Assembly: GCF_051014685.1 (NCBI RefSeq)
Contig: NW_027478602.1
Coordinates: forward strand, 620,001-684,000
Source: Ptiloglossa arizonensis
Lineage: Eukaryota; Arthropoda; Insecta; Hymenoptera; Colletidae
Length of the DNA: 64,000 nucleotides
Direction: 5' to 3'
How positions within the stretch are numbered: the stretch's first letter is position 1; every line of letters begins with the position of its first letter. The notes below the pieces were generated by a model. The model had not been told where the DNA came from, searched no databases, and was given only the letters and a program-made list of their open reading frames with translations. The position numbers and the translations under genes were made by a program. Of the stretch, positions 50,801 to 62,600 are shown in pieces.

Positions 50801-53800
50801 AGGCAAAAATTTTTTCGCAATTCTGCTGCTCCAAACGCTTAACCAGAATGGCCTAGGGAAAAAATACACATACCCTTGTAATCGGGCGTGTTTCTACTTT
50901 CAGATGCAATAGAAATTTTTGGGTTAGGTCAATCCGTTCGCGAGATATGGGAGTTTGAAGCCAAGAAATGGTAGAGAAGGCAAAAAATTTTTCACAATTC
51001 TGCTGCTCCAAACGCTTAACCAGAATGGCCTAGGGAAAAAATACACATACCTTTGTAATCGGGCGAGTGTCTACTTTCAGATGCAATAGGATTTTTTGGG
51101 TTAGGTCAATCCGTTCGGGAGATATGGGAGTTTCAAGCCAAGAAATGGTTGAGAAGACAACAAATTTTTCGCACTTCTGCTGCTCCAAACGCTTAACCAG
51201 AATGGCCTAGCGAAAAAATACACATACCGTTGTAATCGGGCGAGTTTCTACTTAAAGACGCAACAGGAATTTTTGGGTTAGGTCAATCCGTTCGCGAGAT
51301 ATGGGAGTTTGAAGCCAAGAAATGGTTGAGAAGGAATACAATTTTTCGCAATTCTGCTGATCCAAACGCTTAACCAGAATGGCCTAGGGAAAAAATACAC
51401 ATACTGTTGTAATCGGGCGAGTTTCTACTTTCAGATGCAATAGGATTTTTTGGGTTAGGTCAATCCGTTCGGGAGATATAGGAGTTTGAAGCCAAGAAAT
51501 GGTTGAGAAGACAACAAATTTTTCGCACTTCTGCTGCTCCAAACGCTTAACCAGAATGGCCTAGCGAAAAAATACACATACCGTTGTAATCGGGCGAGTT
51601 TCTACTTAAAGACGCAACAGGAATTTTTGGGTTAGGTCAATCCGTTCGCGAGATATGGGAGTTTGAAGCCAAGAAATGGTTGAGAAGGCATACAATTTTT
51701 CGCAATTCTGCTGTTCCAAACGCTTAACCAGAATGGCCTAGGGAAAAAATACACATACTGTTGTAATCGGGCGAGTTTCGACTTTCAGATGCAATAGGAA
51801 TTTTTGGGTTAGGTCAATCCGTTCGGGAGATATGGGAGTTTGAAGCCAAGAAATGGTTGAGAAGACAACAAATTTTTCGCACTTCTGCTGCTCCAAACGC
51901 TTAACCAGAATGGGCTAGGGAAAAAATACACATACCGTTGTAAACGGGCGAGTTTCTTCTTTCAAACCGCAACAGGAATTTTTGGGTTAGGTCAATCCGT
52001 TCGCGAGATATGGGAGTTTGAAGCCAAGAAATGGTTGAGAAGGCAAAAAATTTTTCGCAATTCTGCTGATCCAAACGCTTAACCAGAATGGCCTAGGGAA
52101 AAAATACACATACCGTTGTAATCGGGCGAGATTCGACTTTCAGATGCAATGGGAATTTTTGGGTTATGTCAATCCGTTCGCGAGATATGGGACTTTGAAG
52201 CTAAGAAATGGTTTAGACGGCAAAAATTTTTTCGCAATTCTGCTGCTTCAAATGCTTAACCAGAGTTGCCTAGGGAAAAAATACACATACCGTTGTAATC
52301 GGGCGAGTTTTTACTTTCACACGCAACAGGAATTTTTGGGTTAGGTCAATCTGTTCGCGAGATATGGGAGTTTGAAGCCAAGAAATGGTTGAGAAGGCAT
52401 ACAATTTTTCGCAATTCTGCTGATCCAAACGCTTAACCAGAATGGCCTAGGGAAAAAAATACACATACCGTTGTAATCGGGCGAGTTTCTACGTTCAGAT
52501 GCACTAGGAATTTTTGGGTTAGGTCAATCCGTTCGCCAGATATGGGACTTTGAAGCTAAGAAATGGTTGAGAAGACAACAAATTTTTCGCAATTCTGCTG
52601 CTCCAAACGCTTAACCAGAATGGGCTAGGGAAAAAATACACATACCGTTGTAATCGGGCGAGTTTTTACTTTCACACGCAACAGGAATTTTTGGGTATGT
52701 CAATCCGTTCGCGAGATATTGGAGTTTGAAGCCAAGAAATGGCTGAGAAGGCATACAATTTTTCGCAATTCTGCTGATCCAAAAGCTTAACCAGAATGGC
52801 CTAGGGAAAAAATACACATACCGTTGTAATCGGGCGAGTTTCTACTTTCAGATGCAATAGGAATTTTTGCGTTAGGTCAATCCGTTCGCGAGGTATGGGA
52901 CTTTGAAGCTGAGAAATGGTTGAGAAGACAACAAATTTTTCGCAATTCTGCTGCTCCAAACGCTTAACCAGAATGGGCTAGGGAAAAAATACACATACCG
53001 TTGTAATCGGGCGAGTTTCTACGTTCAGATGCAATTGGAATTTTTGGGTTAAGTCAATCCGTTCGCGAGATATGGGAGTTTGAAGCCAAGAAATGGTAGA
53101 GAAGGCAAAACATTTTTCGCAATTCTGCTGATCCAAGCGCTTAACCAGAATGGCCTAGGGAAAAAATACACATACCGTTGTTAACGGGCGAGTTTCTACT
53201 TTCACACGCAACAGGAATTTTTGGGTTAGGTCAATCCGTTCGCGAGATATGGGAGTTTGAAGACAAGGAATGGTTGAGAAGGCAAAAATTTTTTCGCAAT
53301 TCTGCTGCTCCAAACGCTTAACCAGAATGGCCTAGGGAAAAAATACACATACCCTTGTAATCGGGCGTGTTTCTACTTTCAGATGCAATAGAAATTTTTG
53401 GGTTAGGTCAATCCGTTCGCGAGATATGGGAGTTTGAAGCCAAGAAATGGTAGAGAAGGCAAAAAATTTTTCACAATTCTGCTGCTCCAAACGCTTAACC
53501 AGAATGGCCTAGGGAAAAAATACACATACCTTTGTAATCGGGCGAGTGTCTACTTTCAGATGCAATAGGATTTTTTGGGTTAGGTCAATCCGTTCGGGAG
53601 ATATGGGAGTTTCAAGCCAAGAAATGGTTGAGAAGACAACAAATTTTTCGCACTTCTGCTGCTCCAAACGCTTAACCAGAATGGCCTAGCGAAAAAATAC
53701 ACATACCGTTGTAATCGGGCGAGTTTCTACTTAAAGACGCAACAGGAATTTTTGGGTTAGGTCAATCCGTTCGCGAGATATGGGAGTTTGAAGCCAAGAA

Positions 53801-53870
53801 ATGGTTGAGAAGGAATACAATTTTTCGCAATTCTGCTGATCCAAACGCTTAACCAGAATGGCCTAGGGAA
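44861..53870 (+). repeat. 14/12-mer higher-order repeat (2477/2477/2124 bp) with nested 11-mer
   Basis: GTTTCTTCTTTC begins at 44875, 47352, 49829 and 51952 (spacings 2477, 2477, 2123). A GATGCAATGGGAATTTTTGG monomer anchors open frames at 45066, 47543, 50020 and 52144 (2477, 2477, 2124; the 1-bp difference is an inserted C near 51967). A monomer with 1-bp-deleted GGGTATGTCAATCC occurs within 45886-46092, 47832-48038, 50486-50692 and 52611-52817. The first two are 1946 bp apart (11 monomers minus 1 bp), matching the CCAAAATGG tags at 46421 and 48367. AAGCTT sites at 46058, 48004, 50658 and 52783 follow the same monomer. Confidence 0.88.
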
Positions 53871-56600
53871 AAAATACACATACCGTTGTAATCGGGCGAG
53901 TTTCTACTTTCAGATGCAATAGGATTTTTTGGGTTAGGTCAATCCGTTCGGGAGATATAGGAGTTTGAAGCCAAGAAATGGTTGAGAAGACAACAAATTT
54001 TTCGCACTTCTGCTGCTCCAAACGCTTAACCAGAATGGCCTAGCGAAAAAATACACATACCGTTGTAATCGGGCGAGTTTCTACTTAAAGACGCAACAGG
54101 AATTTTTGGGTTAAGTCAATCTGTTCGCGAGATATGGGAGTTTGAAGCCAAGAAATGGTTGAGGAGGCATACAATTTTTCGCAATTCTGCTGATCCAAAC
54201 GCTTAACCAGAATGGCCTAGGGAAAAAATACACATACCGTTGTTATCGGGCGAGTTTCTACTTTCAGATGCAATTGGAATTTTTGGGTAGGGTCAATCCG
54301 TTCGCGAGATATCGGAGTTTGAAGCCAAGAAATGGTAGAGAAGGCAAAACATTTTTCGCAATTCTACTGATCCAAACGCTTAACCAGAATGGCCTAGGGA
54401 AAAAATACACATACCGTTGTAATCGGGCGAGTTTCTACTTTAAGATGCACTAGGAATATTTGGGTTAGGTCAATCCGTTCGCGAGATATGGGACTTTGAA
54501 GCTCAGATATGGTTGAGAAGGCAAAAAATTTTTCGCAATTCTGCTGCTCCAAACGCTTAACCAGAATGGCCTATGGAAAAAATACACATACGCTTGTAAT
54601 CGGGCGTGTTTCTACTTTCAGATGCAATAGAAATTTTTGGGTTAGATCAATCCGTTCGCGAGATATGGGAGTTTGAAGCCAAGCAATGGTAGAGAAGGCA
54701 AAAAATTTTTCACAATTCTGCTGCTCCAAACGCTTAACCAGAATGGCCTAGGGAAAAAATACACATACCTTTGTAATCGGGCGAGTTTCTACTTTCAGAT
54801 GCAATAGGATTTTTTGGGTTAGGTCAATCCGTTCGGGAGATATGGGAGTTTGAAGCCAAGAAATGGTTGAGAAGACAACAATTTTTCGCACTTCTGCTGC
54901 TCCAAACGCTTAACCAGAATGGCCTAGCGAAAAAATACACATACCGTTGTAATCGGGCGAGTTTCTACTTAAAGACGCAACAGGAATTTTTGGGTTAGGT
55001 CAATCCGTTCGCGAGATATGGGAGTTTGAAGCCAAGAATTGGTTGAGAAGGCATACAATTTTTCGCAATTCTGCTGCTCCAAACGCTTAACCAGAATGGC
55101 TTAGGGAAAAAATACACATACTTTTGTAATCGGGCGAGTTTCTACTTTCAGATGCAATAGGATTTTTTGGGTTAGGTCAATCCGTTCGGGAGATATGGGA
55201 GTTTGAAGCCAAGAAATGGTTGAGAAGACAATAAATTTTTCGCACTTCTGCTGCTCCAAACGCTTAACCAGAATGGCCTAGCGAAAAAATACACATACCG
55301 TTGTAATCGGGCGAGTTTCTACTTAAAGACGCAACAGGAATTTTTGGGTTAGGTCAATCCGTTCGCCAGATATGGGAGTTTGAAGCCGAGAAATGGTTGA
55401 GAAGGCATACAATTTTTCGCAATTCTGCTGATCCAAACGCTTAACCAGAATGGTCTAGGGAAAAAATACACATACTGTTGTAATCGGGCGAGTTTCGACT
55501 TTCAGATGCAATAGGAATTTTTGGGTTAGGTCAATCCGTTCGGGAGATATGGGAGTTTGAAGCCAAGAAATGGTTGAGAAGACAACAAATTTTTCGCACT
55601 TCTGCTGCTCCAAACGCTTAACCAGAATGGGCTAGGGAAAAAATACACATACCCTTGTAATCGGGCGTGTTTCTACTTTCAGATGCAATAGAAATTTTTG
55701 GGTTAGGTCAATCCGTTCGCGAGATATGGGAGTTTGAAGCCAAGAAATGGTAGAGAAGGCAAAAAATTTTTCACAATTCTGCTGCTCCAAACGCTTAACC
55801 AGAATGGCCTGGGGAAAAAATACACATACCTTTGTAATCGGGCGAGTTTCTACTTTCAGATGCAATAGGATTTTTTGGGTTAGGTCAATCCGTTCGGGAG
55901 ATATGGGGAGTTTGAAGCCAAGAAATGGTTGAGAAGACAACAAATTTTTCGCACTTCTGCTGCTCCAAACGCTTAACCAGAATGGCCTAGCGAAAAAATA
56001 CACATACCGTTGTAATCGGGCGAGTTTCTACTTAAAGACGCAACAGGAATTTTTGGGTTAGGTCAATCCGTTCGCGAGATATGGAGTTTGAAGCCAAGAA
56101 ATGGTTGAGAAGGCATACAATTTTTCGCAATTCTGCTGATCCAAACGCTTAACCAGAATGGCCTAGGGAAAAAATACACATACTGTTGTAATCGGGCGAG
56201 TTTCGACTTTCAGATGCAGTAGGAATTTTTGGGTTAGGTCAATCCGTTCGGGAGATATGGGAGTTTGAAGCCAAAAAATAGTTGAGAAGACAACAAATTT
56301 TTCGCACTTCTGCTGCTCCAAACGCTTAACCAGAATGGCCTAGGGAAAAAATACACATACCGTTGTAATCGGGCGAGTTTCTACGTTCAGATGCACTAGG
56401 AATTTTTGGGTTAGGTCAATCCGTTGGCGAGATATGGGACTTTGAGGCTAAGAAATGGTTGAGAAGGCATACAATTTTTCGCAATTCTGCTGATCCAAAC
56501 GCTTAACCAGAATGGCCTAGGGAAAAAATACACATACCGTTGTAATCGGGCGAGTTTCTACTTTCAGATGCAATAGGAATTTTGCGTTAGGTCAATCCGT
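53871..56600 (+). repeat. Transitional satellite block with several private indels
   Basis: About 15 monomers linking two HOR zones. One monomer near 55805 has CCTGGGG in place of CCTAGGG, removing a TAG on the minus strand. Another near 55907 has an extra G (ATATGGGGAG), and one near 56083 lacks a G (ATATGGAG). A shortened C-type tract (GACAACAATTTTTCGC) lies near 54876. The higher density of private indels suggests this stretch has taken part less in recent HOR turnover. No other sequence is present. Confidence 0.72.
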
Positions 56601-59600
56601 TCGCGAGATATGGGACTTTGAAGCTGAGAAATGGTTGAGAAGACAACAAATTTTTCGCAATTCTGCTGCTCCAAACGCTTAACCAGAATGGGCTAGGGAA
56701 AAAATACACATACCGTTGTAATCGGGCGAGTTTCTACGTTCAGAAGCAATTGGAATTTTTGGGTTAAGTCAATCCGTTCGCGAAATATGGGAGTTTGAAG
56801 CCAAGAAATGGTAGAGAAGGCAAAACATTTTTCGCAATTCTGCTGATCCAAACGCTTAACCAGAAAGGCCTAGGGAAAAAATACACATACCGTTGTAATC
56901 GGGCGAGTTTCTACTTTCAGATGCAATAGGAATTTTTGGGTTAGGTCAATCCGTTCGCGAGATATGGGAGTTTGAAGCCAAGAAATGGTTGAGAAGGCAT
57001 ACAATTTTTCGCAATTCTGCTGATCCAAACGCTTAACCAGAATGGCCTAGGGAAAAAATACACATACCGTTGTAATCGGGCGAGTTTCTACTTTCAGATG
57101 CAATAGGAATTGTTGGGTTAGGTCAGTCCGTTCGCGAGATATGGGAGATTGAAGCCAAGAAATGGTTAAGAAGAAAACAAAGTTTTCGCACTTCCGCTGC
57201 TCCAAACGCTTAACCAGAATGGCCTAGGGAAAAATACACATACCGTTATAATCCGGCGAGTTTCTGCTTTCACAGGCAACAGGAATTTTTGGGTTAGGTC
57301 AATCCGTTCGCGAGATATGGGAGTTTGAAGCCAAGAAATGGTTAAGAAGACACCAAAGTTTTCGCACTTCTGCTGCTCCAAACGCTTAACCAGAATGGCC
57401 TAGGAAAAAAATACACATACCGTTGTAATCGGGCGAGTTTCTACTTTCAGGCGCAAAAGGAATTTTTGGGTTAGGTCAATCCGTTCGCGAGATATGGGAG
57501 TTTGAAGCTAAGAAATGGTTGAGAAGAAAACAAATTTTTCGCAATTCTGCTGCTCCAAACGCTTAACCAGAATGGCCTAGGGAAAAAATACACATACCTT
57601 TGTAATCGGGCGAGTTTCTACTTTCAGATGCAATAGGATTTTTTGGGTTAGGTCAATCCGTTCGCGAGATATGGGAGTTTGAAGCTAAGAAATGGTTGAG
57701 AAGGCAAAAAATTTTTCGCAATTCTGCCGCTCCAAACACTTAACCAGAATGGCCTAGGGAAAAAATACACATACCGTTGTAATCGGGCGAGTTTTTACTT
57801 TCACACGCAACAGGAATTTTTGGGTTATGTCAATCTGTTCGCGAGATATGGGAGTTTGAAGCCAAGAAATGGTTGAGAAGGCATACAATTTTTCGCAATT
57901 CTGCTGATCCAAAAGCTTAACCAGAATGGCCTAGGAAAAAAATACACATACCGTTGTAATCCGGCGAGTTTCTGCTTTCACAGGCAACAGGAATTTTTGA
58001 GTTAGGTCAATCCGTTCGCGAGATATGGGACTTTGAAGCTGAGAAATGGTTGAGAAGACAACAAATTTTTCGCAATTCTGCTGCTCCAAACGCTTAGCCA
58101 GAATGGGCTAGGGAAAAAATACACATACCGTTGTAATCGGGCGAGTTGTTACTTTCACACGCAACAGGAATTTTTGGGTATGTCAATCCGTTCGCGAGAT
58201 ATGGGAGTTTGAGGCTAAGAAATGGTTGAGAAGACAACAAATTTTTCGCAATTCTGCTGCTCCAAACGCTTAACCAGAATGGGCTAGGGAAAAAATACAC
58301 ATACCGTTGTAATCGGGCGAGTTGTTACTTTCACACGCAACAGGAATTTTTGGGTATGTCAATCCGTTCGCGAGATATGGGAGTTTGAAGCCAAGAAATG
58401 GTTGAGAAGGCATACAATTTTTCGCAATTCTGCTGATCCAAAAGCTTAACCAGAATGGCCTAGGGAAAGAATACACATACCGTTGTAATCGGGCGAGTTT
58501 CTACTTTCAGATGCAATAGGAATTTTGCGTTAGGTCAAGCCGTTCGCGAGATATGGGACTTTGAAGCTGAGAAATGGTTGAGAAGACAACAAATTTTTCG
58601 CAATTCTGCTGCTCCAAACGCTTAACCAGAATGGGCTAGGGAAAAAATACAAATACCGTTGTAATCGGGCGAGTTTCTACGTTCAGATGCAATTGGAATT
58701 TTTGGGTTAAGTCAATCCGTTCGCGAAATATGGGAGTTTGAAGCCAAGAAATGGTAGAGAAGGCAAAACATTTTTCGCAATTCTGCTGATCCAAACGCTT
58801 AACCAGAATGGCCTAGGGAAAAAATACACATACCGTTGTAATCGGGCGAGTTTCTACTTTCAGATGCAATAGGAATTTTTGGGTTAGGTCAATCCGTTCG
58901 CGAGATATGGGAGTTTGAAGCCAAGAAATGGTTGAGAAGGCATACAATTTTTCGCAATTCTGCTGATCCAAACGCTTAACCAGAATGGCCTAGGGAAAAA
59001 ATACACATACCGTTGTAATCGGGCGAGTTTCTACTTTCAGATGCAATAGGAATTGTTGGGTTAGGTCAGTCCGTTCGCGAGATATGGGAGATTGAAGCCA
59101 AGAAATGGTTAAGAAGAAAACAAAGTTTTCGCACTTCCGCTGCTCCAAACGCTTAACCAGAATGGCCTAGGGAAAAATACACATACCTTTGTAATCGGGC
59201 GAGTTTCTACTTTCAGATGCAATAGGATTTTTTGGGTTAGGTCAATCCGTTCGCGAGATATGGGAGTTTGAAGCTAAGAAATGGTTGAGAAGGCAAAAAA
59301 TTTTTCGCAATTCTGCCGCTCCAAACACTTAACCAGAATGGCCTAGGGAAAAAATACACATACCGTTGTAATCGGGCGAGTTTTTACTTTCACACGCAAC
59401 AGGAATTTTTGGGTTATGTCAATCTGTTCGCGAGATATGGGAGTTTGAAGCCAAGAAATGGTTGAGAAGGCAAAACATTTTTCGCAATTCTGCTGATCCA
59501 AACGCTTAACCAGAATGGCCTAGGGAAAAAATACACATACCGTTGTAATCGGGCGAGTTTTTACTTTCACACGCAACAGGAATTTTTGGGTTAGGTCAAT

Positions 59601-62600
59601 CCGTTCGCGAGATATGGGAGTTTGAAGCCAAGAAATGGTTGAGAAGGCATACAATTTTTCGCAATTCTGCTGATCCAAAAGCTTAACCAGAATGGCCTAG
59701 GGAAAAAATACACATACCGTTGTAATCCGGCGAGTTTCTGCTTTCACAGGCAACAGGAATTTTTGAGTTAGGTCAATCCGTTCGCGAGATATGGGACTTT
59801 GAAGCTGAGAAATGGTTGAGAAGACAACAAATTTTTCGCAATTCTGCTGCTCCAAACGCTTAGCCAGAATGGGCTAGGGAAAAAATACACATACCGTTGT
59901 AATCGGGCGAGTTTCTACGTTCAGATACAATTGGAATTTTTGGGTTAAGTCAATCCGTTCGCGAGATATGGGAGTTTGAAGCCAAGAAATGGTAGAGAAG
60001 GCAAAACATTTTTCGCAATTCTGCTGATCCAAACGCTTAACCAGAATGGCCTAGGGAAAAAATACACATACCGTTGTAATCGGGCGAGTTTCTACTTTCA
60101 GATGCACTAGGAATTTTTGGGTTAGGTCAATCCGTTCGCGAGATATGGGACTCTGAAGCTAAGAAATGGTTGAGAAGACAACAAATTTTTCGCAATTCTG
60201 CTGCTCCAAACGCTTAACCAGAATGGGCTAGGGAAAAAATACACATACCGTTGTAATCGGGCGAGTTTTTACTTTCACACGCAACAGGAATTTTTGGGTT
60301 AGGTCAATCCGTTCGCGAGATATGGGAGTTTGAAGCCAAGAAATGGTTGAGAAGGCATACAATTTTTCGCAATTCTGCTGATCCAAAAGCTTAACCAGAA
60401 TGGCCTAGGGAAAGAATACACATACCGTTGTAATCGGGCGAGTTTCTACTTTCAGATGCAATAGGAATTTTGCGTTAGGTCAATCCGTTCGCGAGATATG
60501 GGACTTTGAAGCTGAGAAATGGTTGAGAAGACAACAAATTTTTCGCAATTCTGCTGCTCCAAACGCTTAACCAGAATGGGCTAGGGAAAAAATACACATA
60601 CCGTTGTAATCGGGCGAGTTTCTACGTTCAGATGCAATAGGAATTTTTGGGTTAAGTCAATCCGTTCGCGAAATATGGGAGTTTGAAGCCAAGAAATGGT
60701 AGAGAAGGCAAAACATTTTTCGCAATTCTGCTGATCCAAACGCTTAACCAGAATGGCCTAGGGAAAAAATACACATACCGTTGTAATCGGGCTAGTTTCT
60801 ACTTTCAGATGCAATAGGAATTTTTGGGTTAGGTCAATCCGTTCGCGAGATATGGGAGTTTGAAGCCAAGAAATGGTTGAGAAGGCATACAATTTTTCGC
60901 CATTCTGCTGATCCAAACGCTTAACCAGAATGGCCTAGGGAAAAAATACACATACCGTTGTAATCGGGCGAGTTTCTACTTTCAGATGCAATAGGAATTG
61001 TTGGGTTAGGTCAGTCCGTTCGCGAGATATGGGAGATTGAAGCCAAGAAATGGTTAAGAAGAAAACAAAGTTTTCGCACTTCCGCTGCTCCAAACGCTTA
61101 ACCAGAATGGCCTAGGGAAAAATACACATACCTTTGTAATCGGGCGAGTTTCTACTTTCAGATGCAATAGGATTTTTTGGGTTAGGTCAATCCGTTCGCG
61201 AGATATGGGAGTTTGAAGCTAAGAAATGGTTGAGAAGGCAAAAAATTTTTCGCAATTCTGCCGCTCCAAACACTTAACCAGAATGGCCTAGGGAAAAAAT
61301 ACACATACCGTTGTAATCGGGCGAGTTTTTACTTTCACACGCAACAGGAATTTTTGGGTTATGTCAATCTGTTCGCGAGATATGGGAGTTTGAAGCCAAG
61401 AAATGGTTGAGAAGGCAAAACATTTTTCGCAATTCTGCTGATCCAAACGCTTAACCAGAATGGCCTAGGGAAAAAATACACATACCGTTGTAATCGGGCG
61501 AGTTTTTACTTTCACACGCAACAGGAATTTTTGGGTTAGGTCAATCCGTTCGCGAGATATGGGAGTTTGAAGCCAAGAAATGGTTGAGAAGGCATACAAT
61601 TTTTCGCAATTCTGCTGATCCAAAAGCTTAACCAGAATGGCCTAGGGAAAAAATACACATACCGTTGTAATCCGGCGAGTTTCTGCTTTCACAGGCAACA
61701 GGAATTTTTGAGTTAGGTCAATCCGTTCGCGAGATATGGGACTTTGAAGCTGAGAAATGGTTGAGAAGACAACAAATTTTTCGCAATTCTGCTGCTCCAA
61801 ACGCTTAGCCAGAATGGGCTAGGGAAAAAATACACATACCGTTGTAATCGGGCGAGTTTCTACGTTCAGATGCAATTGTAATTTTTGGGTTAAGTCAATC
61901 CGTTCGCGAGATATGGGAGTTTGAAGCCAAGAAATGGTAGAGAAGGCAAAACATTTTTCGCAATTCTGCTGATCCAAACGCTTAACCAGAATGGCCTAGG
62001 GAAAAAATACACATACCGTTGTAATCGGGCGAGTTTCTACTTTCAGATGCACTAGGAATTTTTGGGTTAGGTCAATCCGTTCGCGAGATATGGGACTCTG
62101 AAGCTAAGAAATGGTTGAGAAGACAACAAATTTTTCGCAATTCTGCTGCTCCAAACGCTTAACCAGAATGGGCTAGGGAAAAAATACACATACCGTTGTA
62201 ATCGGGCGAGTTTTTACTTTCACACGCAACAGGAATTTTTGGGTTAGGTCAATCCGTTCGCGAGATATGGGAGTTTGAAGCCAAGAAATGGTTGAGAAGG
62301 CATACAATTTTTCGCAATTCTGCTGATCCAAAAGCTTAACCAGAATGGCCTAGGGAAAGAATACACATACCGTTGTAATCGGGCGAGTTTCTACTTTCAG
62401 ATGCAATAGGAATTTTGCGTTAGGTCAATCCGTTCGCGAGATATGGGACTTTGAAGCTGAGAAATGGTTGAGAAGACAACAAATTTTTCGCAATTCTGCT
62501 GCTCCAAACGCTTAACCAGAATGGGCTAGGGAAAAAATACACATACCGTTGTAATCGGGCGAGTTTCTACGTTCAGATGCAATAGGAATTTTTGGGTTAA

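Noticed and set aside
55632..56003. Longest open frame, 123 residues on the minus strand; similar 111-residue frame at 11411-11746
   Set aside because: The extra length comes from loss of the TAG in the CCTAGG module (CCTGGGG near 55810; CCTTGG near 11567). The encoded sequence is close to one monomer translation repeated twice. A chance stop loss explains it.
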